DNA from: an uncultured Acidocella sp. | Lineage (GTDB): Bacteria > Pseudomonadota > Alphaproteobacteria > Acetobacterales > Acetobacteraceae | Assembly (NCBI RefSeq): GCF_946222605.1 | Contig: NZ_CAMIIE010000017.1 | Span: 1-64,000 of the forward strand | Reading direction: 5' to 3' | DNA length: 64,000 bases | Shown here: positions 31,170-38,815 of the stretch, piece after piece | How the letters are laid out: each line of letters opens with the position of its first letter | How positions within the stretch are numbered: position 1 is the first letter of the stretch | Made by a program: the position numbers and the translations under genes | Notes under the pieces: generated by a model | What the model was told of the DNA's origin: nothing | Database searches by the model: none | Seen by the model: the letters and a program-made list of their open reading frames with translations, nothing else

Positions 31170-32777
31170 TCAGGCCTTGGTGATGGTCCATTTAACATGC
31201 TGCGGGCCATCCTGATGGCCCGGCAGCACAATCTGCTCGGCACGGCGCGGCTCGGCCTGGCCGAAATACACGCTCTCCTCGATCTTCGGCGCCGCGCCCT
31301 CGGCCTTCAGCCGGAAGCCGCGCCCGGAGGGGGTGCGCAGCAGCACCGTCTCGTCATCCTGCACCAGGCTGGCGGTGACGTTGGGGTGGAGATGGAAGCG
31401 TATGGCGAAAGGCTGCGGGGTTTCCGCCTCGATCAGATCCTCGCCCTGCAATTCCTCGCCGGTTTCGGAGAGGCCGAGGCGGCGGTGATGGATGGCGCCG
31501 AAGGGTTTGCTCCAGCCATCGTGATTGGCCTCGATCCAGCCGACACCGCCGGCCTCCTGGCGGTGCACATTCACGTTCAGCGGCCGCCGGCCGAGCCCGC
31601 TTTCCTTGATCTCGGCGGAGGAGGTGTCGGCGATGATCAAGGTGGAATGGGCGGCGGTGCCGCGCAGCACCCCAGCCCAGTCGCTGGCCAAAGCCGGGGC
31701 GGCGCCGCAATTGACGATCAGCCGGTCCTTGCCGAAGGAATATTCAAAGCCCAGCGTGCCGGCATGGGCGAAACGGTCCAGCCCCGGCGCGGTCGGCACA
31801 CCGGCATCCATGAACAACACCGCCTTGCCGGCGGCCAGGCGAAACAGCCCGCAGGCTTTCAGATGCGCCAGCGTGCCGCGCGCCCGCCCGGCCTGGGCCA
31901 GCACCAGATCCACCAAGGTCGCCAGCTCTTCCTGCGAGCCGTTGAAAAGAGGCAGCCCGCCATCGCCATGGCGCAAGGCGCGCAGGGCGGCGGCGGCGTG
32001 CTCGATGGCGGTGACCAGCTCGGTCGGCGGGGTTTTGCCGCCGGCCTGCATCAAGGCGCGAATTTCGGTGAGGTCCTGCAGCGCCAGCAGATGCGCCGCC
32101 GGGCTGCGCTCAATATGGCAGCCATCGGCGAAGAATTGCCGGGAGAGTTCGGGCAGCAGGATTTTCTGCACCCGGGGCAGATATTGCACATGCTCGGGCA
32201 TGGCGATGGAGGCGGCGGTGAGCCCCTTCAGCGCGGTCAGCGCCCGTCCATCCAGAAACTCGGCCGGCAGGGCGGCGGAGAGGGTGCGCGCATCCTGCAC
32301 CAGCCGGTGCATCAGCGCCTGGCGGAAGGCGTCATCCGCCGAGGCGGCGAAGAAATCATAATGGCCGAGCCAGGCGGCCAGCCGCGCGCCCGCCACGTCC
32401 GGCGCGTAGGAAATCGGCTCGGGCTTGGGCGTGTCCATGTAATCCATGGCCAAAGCGCGGGCGCGGGAGCGGGCGGCATCGGTGCCCAGAGCGCGCAGAT
32501 CCCGCAGCCAGGTGAAGCCGTGCAGATGCGCCCGCAAAAGCCGGGTGCAGCCGGGGGCGGCGGCGAAAATGTCATGATGGATGGGCAGCACCGCGCCGCC
32601 GAATTCCAGCTCCGCTTTCACCAGCCGGGCGCCGCGTGCCGGGTCGCCCGGCCAGGGGTCGCGCAGCGAGAGGGCCGGCGCGTCCGGCCCGCCGGCGGGG
32701 CGCAGATTTTGCAGCCTGGTGAACCAGGTGCGGGCTTGGCGGCCGATGCCGACCGGCTTGGCGGGGCCTTCGCTCAT
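31170..32777 (-). CDS. Heparinase II/III family protein
   Basis: This 535-residue protein has an N-terminal alpha-helical toroid (about 1-300) and a C-terminal beta-rich heparinase II/III-like domain, with FMDAGVPTAPG, AHAGTLGFEYSFG and TAAHSTLIIADTSSAEI near residues 330-420. Family members are polysaccharide lyases for uronic-acid glycans. In Alphaproteobacteria the gene almost always sits in this rsmB-rpe neighbourhood and may act on the cell's own exopolysaccharide (inference). Overlaps rpe by 4 bases. Confidence 0.9.
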   Translation of the reverse strand: MSEGPAKPVGIGRQARTWFTRLQNLRPAGGPDAPALSLRDPWPGDPARGARLVKAELEFGGAVLPIHHDIFAAAPGCTRLLRAHLHGFTWLRDLRALGTDAARSRARALAMDYMDTPKPEPISYAPDVAGARLAAWLGHYDFFAASADDAFRQALMHRLVQDARTLSAALPAEFLDGRALTALKGLTAASIAMPEHVQYLPRVQKILLPELSRQFFADGCHIERSPAAHLLALQDLTEIRALMQAGGKTPPTELVTAIEHAAAALRALRHGDGGLPLFNGSQEELATLVDLVLAQAGRARGTLAHLKACGLFRLAAGKAVLFMDAGVPTAPGLDRFAHAGTLGFEYSFGKDRLIVNCGAAPALASDWAGVLRGTAAHSTLIIADTSSAEIKESGLGRRPLNVNVHRQEAGGVGWIEANHDGWSKPFGAIHHRRLGLSETGEELQGEDLIEAETPQPFAIRFHLHPNVTASLVQDDETVLLRTPSGRGFRLKAEGAAPKIEESVYFGQAEPRRAEQIVLPGHQDGPQHVKWTITKA

Positions 32778-33481
32778 CCGCCCTGGCTAAGGCTGGTGGC
32801 AGCCGGCAGGGCAGGGTGGGCGTTGCGGATATCCTGGATCGCCTTCGCGTAGTCCGGCGCGCCGTAAACGGCGGTGCCGGCGATCAGGCAGGTGGCGCCG
32901 GCTGCCAGCGCGGCGGGGGCGGTTTTGGCGGTGATGCCGCCATCGATCTGCAGCACGATATCGTGGCCGCTCTCATCGATCATCCGTCGCAGCGCTGCGA
33001 TTTTGGAAAGTTGCGAGGCGATGAAGGCCTGCCCGCCAAAGCCGGGATTGACCGTCATCACCATGATGATGTCGGTGAGGTCGAGCACATGCGCCACGGC
33101 ATCGATCGGCGTGGCGGGGTTCAGCACCACGCCTGATTTCTTGCCCAGGCCGCGAATATGCTGGAGCGTGCGGTGCAGATGCGGGCCGGATTCCGGATGC
33201 ACGGAGATATGATCCGCCCCCGCCTCGGCAAAGGCGGTGATATACGGGTCCGCCGGGGCGATCATCAGATGCACATCCAACGGCATCTTGGTGTGCGGGC
33301 GCAGCGCCTTCACCACCAGCGGGCCGAAAGTGATGTTGGGGACGAAATGCCCATCCATCACATCCAGATGCAGCCAGTCCGCCCCGGCCTGCTCGACGGC
33401 GATCACCTCCTCCTTCAACCGGGCGAAATCGGCGGCGAGCAGGGAGGGGGCGATGAGCGGGCGAGTCGGGGCGGGATTCAT
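32774..33481 (-). CDS. rpe: Ribulose-phosphate 3-epimerase
   Basis: This 235-residue TIM-barrel enzyme has IAPSLLAADFARLKEEV at the N-terminus, HLDVMDGHFVPNITFGP with metal-binding His and Asp, and VNPGFGGQAFI and QIDGGI further on. It interconverts ribulose-5-phosphate and xylulose-5-phosphate in the pentose phosphate pathway. The start at 33481 is chosen by family alignment; an in-frame ATG 12 codons upstream also exists. Confidence 0.96.
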   Translation of the reverse strand: MNPAPTRPLIAPSLLAADFARLKEEVIAVEQAGADWLHLDVMDGHFVPNITFGPLVVKALRPHTKMPLDVHLMIAPADPYITAFAEAGADHISVHPESGPHLHRTLQHIRGLGKKSGVVLNPATPIDAVAHVLDLTDIIMVMTVNPGFGGQAFIASQLSKIAALRRMIDESGHDIVLQIDGGITAKTAPAALAAGATCLIAGTAVYGAPDYAKAIQDIRNAHPALPAATSLSQGG

Positions 33482-33539
33482 GATGCTTGGTTGTAACCGG
33501 CAGGCTTGGGGATTCACAAGCGCTGCGGGCGGGGCATCT

Positions 33540-34766
33540 TCAGGCGCGCACCAGCCGGGCGATGAAGAACCCGTCCATGCCGCCTTGCGCGGGCCAGAGG
33601 CCGGGATGGGTGCGGATATCGCCTTGCGCGGTCACCGCCTCGGGCAGTTCGGGCAGGCTGAGCGGGTCGCGCTTCAGCCCCAGCCGTGCGCAGGCGGCCT
33701 CCACCCGCGCGGCACCTTCCTGCGGCTGCAAGGAGCAGACGGCGTAGATCAGCCGCCCGCCTGGGGCGAGCATCGCGGCCGCCGCGTCCAGCAGCTTGTC
33801 CTGCAGGGCGGTGACGGTGTCGATATCGCGGGCCTTGCGGATATGCAGCAGCTCCGGGTGGCGCCGCGCGGTGCCGGTGGCGCTGCAGGGCGCATCCAGC
33901 AGGATGGCGGGGAAAGGGGCGGCGGGCTGCCAGCTGGTGGCATCCGCCAGTACGGTTTCGGCGGCAAGATGCAGCCGCTCCAGATTGCCGCGCAGCGTCG
34001 CCAGGCGGGATTTGTCGCGCTCCACCGCCGTTACCGTGGCGCCGGCGGCGCAGAGCTGGGCGGTTTTGCCACCCGGGGCGGCGCAGAGATCCAGCACGCG
34101 CTCGCCCGGTTGGGCGGCGAGCAGTTTGGCCGGCAGTACGGCGGCGGCGTCCTGCACCCAGATTTTGCCCTCGGCGAAACCGGGGATCTCCATCACCGCG
34201 GTTCCGGCGGGGAAACGGTAGGAGCCGGTGGGCAGGGCGATGCCGCCTGCAGGCACGAAGCCGGGCAGGGCGGAGACATCCAAAGCCGCCTCATGCGCAT
34301 GCGCCTCGGCAATCGCCCGCGCCTCCTTGCCCCAGCTCGCCCAGGCCCAGGCGGGGGTGTCGAGCCTGGGCATGTCCAGCTCCTCCAACGCCGCCGGCCC
34401 TGTGGCCACCACCTTGCGCAGCACCGCATTCACCAGCCCGGCGAAGGGGGTGAGCTTGCGCGCGCGTGCCAGCTCGACCGAGGTGGCGACGGCGGCATGG
34501 GCGGGTGTGTCCAGAAACAGGAAGGCCGCCGCCCCCATGCGCAGGATGATGCGCAGCTCCGGCGGCGGGTCGCGGCGCAGATAGGGCTCCAGCACCGCGT
34601 CCAGCGTGCCGACATGGCGCAGCACGCAGGCCGCCAGACGGTGCGCGGCGGCCTTGTCGCGCGGCTCGATACGCGGCAGCGAATCTAACGCTGCATCCAG
34701 CGGCCGGCCCTTCGCCAGCACGGCGTGGAGCAGAGTGAAGCCAGCATTGCGGGTCGGGTCTGTCAT
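33540..34766 (-). CDS. rsmB: RsmB-type 16S rRNA (cytosine-C5) methyltransferase
   Basis: This 408-residue protein has an N-terminal NusB-like RNA-binding domain (about 1-130) and a C-terminal Rossmann methyltransferase. VLDLCAAPGGKTAQL binds AdoMet, ILLDAPCSATGTARRHPEL carries the first catalytic Cys, and LIYAVCSLQPQEG the second. It methylates C967 of 16S rRNA. It lies upstream of rpe and the heparinase-like gene on the same strand. Confidence 0.94.
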   Translation of the reverse strand: MTDPTRNAGFTLLHAVLAKGRPLDAALDSLPRIEPRDKAAAHRLAACVLRHVGTLDAVLEPYLRRDPPPELRIILRMGAAAFLFLDTPAHAAVATSVELARARKLTPFAGLVNAVLRKVVATGPAALEELDMPRLDTPAWAWASWGKEARAIAEAHAHEAALDVSALPGFVPAGGIALPTGSYRFPAGTAVMEIPGFAEGKIWVQDAAAVLPAKLLAAQPGERVLDLCAAPGGKTAQLCAAGATVTAVERDKSRLATLRGNLERLHLAAETVLADATSWQPAAPFPAILLDAPCSATGTARRHPELLHIRKARDIDTVTALQDKLLDAAAAMLAPGGRLIYAVCSLQPQEGAARVEAACARLGLKRDPLSLPELPEAVTAQGDIRTHPGLWPAQGGMDGFFIARLVRA

Positions 34767-34851
34767 AAGCGTCCTTGGGTTCAGGGGCGGGGCCTAGCAT
34801 AATGGCGGGGGCTCTGGCCATCGCTCAGGGCGAAAAGGAAGGAAAGCTGCC

Positions 34852-35745
34852 ATGAAGATCGCGGTGATGGGGGCCGGTGCGGTAGGGTGCTATTTCGGCG
34901 CGCTGCTGGCCAAGGCGGGGCATGAAACGGTGCTGATCGGCCGGCCCGCGCATGTGGAGGCGATTGCGGCCAAGGGGCTGTTGCTGGAGCGGGCCTCGGG
35001 CAGCGAATACGTGCCGCTGCGGGCCGTCACCGGGGCAGAGGGCGTGCAGGGCGCCGGGCTGGTGCTGGTCTGCGTGAAATCCGCCGATACCGAGCAGGTT
35101 GCCGCCGAGATGGCGCCGCATCTGGCGCCGGCGGCGATGCTGATCAGCCTGCAGAACGGGGTCGGCAATGCCCAGCGTCTCACAACTGCCTTGGGGCGGG
35201 GCGTGTTGCCGGCGGCGGTGTATGTCGCCACCGAAATGGCCGGGCCTGGCCATGTTCGCCATCATGGCCGGGGTGAGTTGAAGCTGGGCCAGGGGCATGG
35301 GGCGCGGGAGCTGGCGGCGTTGCTCAACGAGGCCGCGATCCCCACCGACATCGCCGAGGATGTCGAGGCGGTGCTGTGGACCAAGCTGGTGCTGAACTGC
35401 GCCTATAATGCGGTCTCCGCCGTCACCCGCGCGCCATATGGGCATATCGTCGCGGTGCAGGGGGCGCATGAACTGATCCGCGCGTTGGTGGATGAGGCGG
35501 TGGCGGTGGCGGCGGCGGAAGGGGTGCTGCTGGCGCCGGATCAGGCCGAGCGCTGTATCGAAGCGGCGCAGGCGATGAAGGGGCAGCTCTCCTCGACCGC
35601 GCAGGATCTGATCCGGGGGCGCAAGACCGAGATCGATGATCTCAACGGGCATGTGGTGCGGCGCGGGGCGGCGCATGGCATTCCCACCCCGGTGAACGCG
35701 GCGATGACGACGCTGGTGAAAATCCTGGAAACCGCGCCGGCTTGA
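34852..35745 (+). CDS. panE: 2-dehydropantoate 2-reductase
   Basis: This 297-residue protein has NADPH-binding GAGAVGCYFGALLAKAG at the N-terminus. KLVLNCAYNAVSAVTRAPYG carries the catalytic Lys and Asn of ketopantoate reductases. It makes pantoate for coenzyme A synthesis, using the ketopantoate produced by PanB (50366-51142). It is a stand-alone gene, divergent from rsmB. Confidence 0.93.
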   Translation: MKIAVMGAGAVGCYFGALLAKAGHETVLIGRPAHVEAIAAKGLLLERASGSEYVPLRAVTGAEGVQGAGLVLVCVKSADTEQVAAEMAPHLAPAAMLISLQNGVGNAQRLTTALGRGVLPAAVYVATEMAGPGHVRHHGRGELKLGQGHGARELAALLNEAAIPTDIAEDVEAVLWTKLVLNCAYNAVSAVTRAPYGHIVAVQGAHELIRALVDEAVAVAAAEGVLLAPDQAERCIEAAQAMKGQLSSTAQDLIRGRKTEIDDLNGHVVRRGAAHGIPTPVNAAMTTLVKILETAPA

Positions 35746-35790
35746 ACTGTCTTTGGTGGGCGTGGCAACGGCGTTGCCATCGCCCCGACG

Positions 35791-35835
35791 TTTTCGCCGC
35801 TTTTTTGTAAAAAAGCGGCACCAAAAAACTTTTGT
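35791..35835. repeat. Dispersed hairpin repeat (family A), copy 1; also a likely terminator
   Basis: GCCGCTTTTTT-gt-AAAAAAGCGGC (35796-35819) is followed by ACCAAAAAACTTTTG. Almost the same sequence recurs at 60328-60371. It lies between the convergent panE and ybaK genes and can terminate either transcript. Confidence 0.85.
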
Positions 35836-35838
35836 AAC

Positions 35839-36312
35839 TTAAGCTGCTTCAGGGGGTTGGCAGGCATCCACCCAGTCCGCCTGGGTGATCTCCACCATCC
35901 GCGCCGGGCTGATACGCAGCGCGCTGTTGGTGGCGCCGGCGGCGGGCAGCACTTCCTCAAAGGCCTGCAGCGAGACATCGCAATAAACCCGCAGCGGGCT
36001 GGCCAGCCCGAACGGGCAGACCCCGCCGACGGGATGGCCGGTCAACGCCGCCACCTCTTCCACCGGCACCATCTTCACCTTGCCGCCAAAGGCGGTCTTG
36101 GCCTTCTTGTTATCCAGCCGCGCATCGCCGCGCGCCACCAGCAGCACAACCTCCTCGCCCACACGCAGCGCCAGGGTCTTGGCGATCTGGGCGGGGGCAA
36201 CGCCATGCCCGGCGGCGGCAAGCGCCACCGTCGCGGTGCTTTGCGGAAGCTCCAGGATCTCGATGTCAGGCGCTTGCTCCGCCAGAAAAGCGCGGACAGA
36301 GTCGAGGCTCAT
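35839..36312 (-). CDS. YbaK/EbsC-family aminoacyl-tRNA deacylase
   Basis: This 157-residue protein has the YbaK fold: IAKTLALRVGEEVVLLVARG, LDNKKAKTAFGGKVKMVPVEEV with the conserved Lys, and TGHPVGGVCPFGL as the substrate pocket. Members hydrolyse mischarged Cys-tRNAPro or similar tRNAs. ATG at 36312 (SLDSVRAFL) fits family length; the frame also opens 14 codons earlier. Confidence 0.9.
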   Translation of the reverse strand: MSLDSVRAFLAEQAPDIEILELPQSTATVALAAAGHGVAPAQIAKTLALRVGEEVVLLVARGDARLDNKKAKTAFGGKVKMVPVEEVAALTGHPVGGVCPFGLASPLRVYCDVSLQAFEEVLPAAGATNSALRISPARMVEITQADWVDACQPPEAA

Positions 36313-36383
36313 GGCAATATCCCAGTTGAATGGTTCAGCCCGGGAGGCTGTCATGGATCGCGGGGTGGCGAAAGCCCCGCGGC

Positions 36384-36596
36384 TTATTTCTCCGGCTTGC
36401 TCACCAGCAGCGTGGCCAGCAGGATGGTCAGCAGCACCAGCACGAGCTCGGTCGCGGAGGGGGACAGCGGCACGACATGCCAGGTGACGGCCGGCACCTG
36501 ATTGGCCGGAAAGCCACTCGCGGCCTGCAGGGCCGTGGCATCACAGGTGGAAGCGTAATACGCCTCGAAGGCGTCCGGACAGGCGGTAAGATTCAT
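36384..36596 (-). CDS. Small membrane protein, paralogue 1 of a tandem pair
   Basis: This 70-residue protein ends with PAVTWHVVPLSPSATELVLV and a single C-terminal TM helix (LVLVLLTILLATLLV) before SKPEK. The same C-terminal module recurs in the next upstream small gene at 36747. ATG at 36596 is preceded by a 15-base direct repeat (CTGGGACGCTGCAAT/A), so the true start is unsure; the frame is open to 36650. No known family is recognised. Confidence 0.6.
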   Translation of the reverse strand: MNLTACPDAFEAYYASTCDATALQAASGFPANQVPAVTWHVVPLSPSATELVLVLLTILLATLLVSKPEK

Positions 36597-36746
36597 TTGC
36601 AGCGTCCCAGATTGCAGCGTCCCAGATCGGCGAAACACGCCGGCACGCAATAGGCCGGCGCCCCCTCAAATGGCGGCTTTATACCGCACTGCACAATCGC
36701 TTATTTTCGCCAACTGCCTTGCGTCCGAAGCAGCAATGAACGGGGC

Positions 36747-36935
36747 TTATTTTTTCGGTCGGTCCGCCAGCAAGGTCGCCAGCAACGCGCTTAAAAGCAC
36801 CAGCACCCATTGCGTCGCGATCGGCGAGAGCGGGACCATATGCCAGGTCACCGGCGGCGCGCTGGGATGGCACGCGGCCGCCATCACCGGCGAGGTGATG
36901 GTCGTGCAGATGGATGGCGCCATGGCCTGCCTCAT
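36747..36935 (-). CDS. Small membrane protein, paralogue 2 of a tandem pair
   Basis: This protein of about 62 residues reads APPVTWHMVPLSPIATQWVL then a TM helix and ADRPKK at the end. It aligns without gaps to the C-terminal half of the gene at 36384: VTWH-VPLSP-AT--VLVLL--LLATLL----P-K is shared. A second ATG four codons in (36923), after GAGG, may be the true start. It lies between the ABC-type ATPase gene and paralogue 1 on the same strand. Confidence 0.6.
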   Translation of the reverse strand: MRQAMAPSICTTITSPVMAAACHPSAPPVTWHMVPLSPIATQWVLVLLSALLATLLADRPKK

Positions 36936-37020
36936 CTCCCCAAAAGGCCGCGCCAGGAGGGGGCGGCGGATATGATATGAGATCCGTCCCCGCCCCCCGC
37001 AAGCGCAGACGCGGGCAGCT

Positions 37021-38055
37021 TCAACCCGCTCCGGACAGAGGCAGGGAGGGGAAGCGCGGCGCGGCGGCGCCTGGTTGCGCCGCTGTGCCGGACAGATTCA
37101 GGGCCGCCCCTGCTTCGAGGCCGCCAGCGGGCTGGGTTGGGCGGTGATAGATGCCGCGTACCCGCCCCGCCGTCTGCCGATCGCCGCCGGCCAGCAGCAC
37201 CAGGCTGTCGGCGATCTCGCGGGCCTGTTTCTGGCTCTGCAGCACCACCAGCAACGCGCCGCGCGCCCCCAGCCGGCGCAGCAGCCCGAGCAGCATCTGG
37301 GTGTCCTCGTCGCTCATGGCGCTGGTCGGTTCGTCGAGCATCAGCAATTTCGGCGCGGCGGCGGCCTCGCGCAGGAGCATCGTGGCGCGGCGCAATCCGG
37401 GCGGCAGTTCCAGGAGCGTCTGGTCGAAGAGCGGGATCAGCGCCTCCATGCCCATCTCGCGCACCCAGCCTTCCGCCCAGCCGCGCCGGGCGGCGGCGGG
37501 CAACGATGAGTCGCGGTGAAAGAGCAGGTTCTCCAGCACGCTGCGCCGGAGCAGATCCGGCCGCGGCGCGACCAGCACGGGCGGTTTCGTCTCGCCCAGC
37601 GTCAGCCCCTGATAAAAGACCTCTCCCCATTGTTGATAGAGCGCATTCTCCGCATACAGCCCGGCGAGGGCGCGCAGCAGTGTGGATTTGCCGGTGCCGG
37701 GCGGCCCCATCAGCACGCAGACGCCCTGGGCCGGCAGCGTGAAACTGAGATCGTCCAGCACGGTTTTGGTGCCGAACCCCAGCCCGAACGCCGCGCAGTA
37801 CAGCACTGGCGGCGCGGCCTGATGCGTCAAGGCGCCAGAGAGCGGCTCGGCATCGATCAGCGGGCCGTCATCATCCTCGTCCGGTTGATCCTCCCGCAGG
37901 CTCTGCCGCAACGCCGCGATGCCATCCACCATATGGCTTTCTAAGGCCCGCGCGGCCTCGGCGCGGCGCAGCCGCCGCCCGTGCAGCCGCAACGCCGCCA
38001 CGGCGATCCCACCGCAAACGCCCGCCAGCCCTAGGTAAGGTGCCACATGTTCCAT
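37021..38055 (-). CDS. Orphan ABC-type ATPase with N-terminal membrane anchor
   Basis: This 344-residue protein has one TM helix (YLGLAGVCGGIAVAALRL), a charged linker rich in Asp/Glu (about 55-70), then an ABC nucleotide-binding domain. Walker A is GPPGTGKST, Walker B is LLMLDEPTS, and the signature is degenerate (ELPPGLRRATML instead of LSGGQ). Cassettes with an anchor and no permease gene nearby are unusual. ATG at 38055 (EHVAPYLG) is preferred to 38082. The tail (GRVRGIYHRPTQPAG onward) is Pro/Gly/Ala-rich. Two tiny membrane proteins follow on the same strand and may be partners (inference). Confidence 0.7.
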   Translation of the reverse strand: MEHVAPYLGLAGVCGGIAVAALRLHGRRLRRAEAARALESHMVDGIAALRQSLREDQPDEDDDGPLIDAEPLSGALTHQAAPPVLYCAAFGLGFGTKTVLDDLSFTLPAQGVCVLMGPPGTGKSTLLRALAGLYAENALYQQWGEVFYQGLTLGETKPPVLVAPRPDLLRRSVLENLLFHRDSSLPAAARRGWAEGWVREMGMEALIPLFDQTLLELPPGLRRATMLLREAAAAPKLLMLDEPTSAMSDEDTQMLLGLLRRLGARGALLVVLQSQKQAREIADSLVLLAGGDRQTAGRVRGIYHRPTQPAGGLEAGAALNLSGTAAQPGAAAPRFPSLPLSGAG

Positions 38056-38266
38056 CGAGGCTCTCGCAACCGCACATCCCATTAAAACGTTTGGATGAAG
38101 AAACGGCTACCGGAAAGATTGTTCATCCGGGGCAGGTGTCGCGCCGGCGCGGCCGTTATTCAGCCGCCAGCGGGCTGGTGCCGGAAAAACCGAAACATGA
38201 CAAGCTTGTAACCAAAACGGCGCAACTGATCTGGCGCCGGGATTAAATTTTTGTCGGAAGGGCGGC

Positions 38267-38342
<76 letters not shown>

Positions 38343-38463
38343 GGTCCCGTGATGCGATGACCGCGTGGGGGCGGCGTTTCGCGCATTCGGAAGCGGAAGT
38401 CAACATTGCTTTGACACATTCCTCCCGCTAGGTCTCTGGCACCCGAAATTTTTGAGGAAAACC

Positions 38464-38772
38464 ATGGTTGGCGCGATTTTCTGGCTGGCGTCCGAACTGA
38501 TTCACCTGCTCATTCTCGCGATCATCGCGGCGGCGGTGCTGAGCATGCTGGTGGCGTTCGGCATCGCGAATCCGCGCAATCAGTTCGTTTATACGGTGGG
38601 GGATTTCCTCACCCGAATCACGGACCCTGTGCTGCGTCCCATCCGGCGATTCCTTCCCTATATGGGGAATATCGATATTTCGCCGGTCATCGCCATTTTG
38701 CTGCTGGAAGCGCTGCAGATGGTGCTGGCTGATCTTTACGGTCAGATCGTGATGCGCGGTCTGGCATTCTAA
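38464..38772 (+). CDS. YggT family integral membrane protein
   Basis: This 102-residue protein has two YggT-type membrane hairpins. The family hallmark FLTRITDPVLRPIRRFLPYM lies in the middle. YggT proteins are linked to osmotic shock tolerance and division-site organisation. ATG at 38464 is the first codon of the conserved region; the longer frame is non-homologous. It is followed after 43 bases by hpnN. Confidence 0.9.
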   Translation: MVGAIFWLASELIHLLILAIIAAAVLSMLVAFGIANPRNQFVYTVGDFLTRITDPVLRPIRRFLPYMGNIDISPVIAILLLEALQMVLADLYGQIVMRGLAF

Positions 38773-38815
38773 GGCCGGGACGTTGCGCAAGCGCCCGGCT
38801 CGCCAGGGGATAAGT

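Noticed and set aside
38343..38460. Sigma-70 promoter for tRNA-Ala (TTGACT on the minus strand)
   Set aside because: The -35-like hexamer has no acceptable -10 at 16-18 bases.
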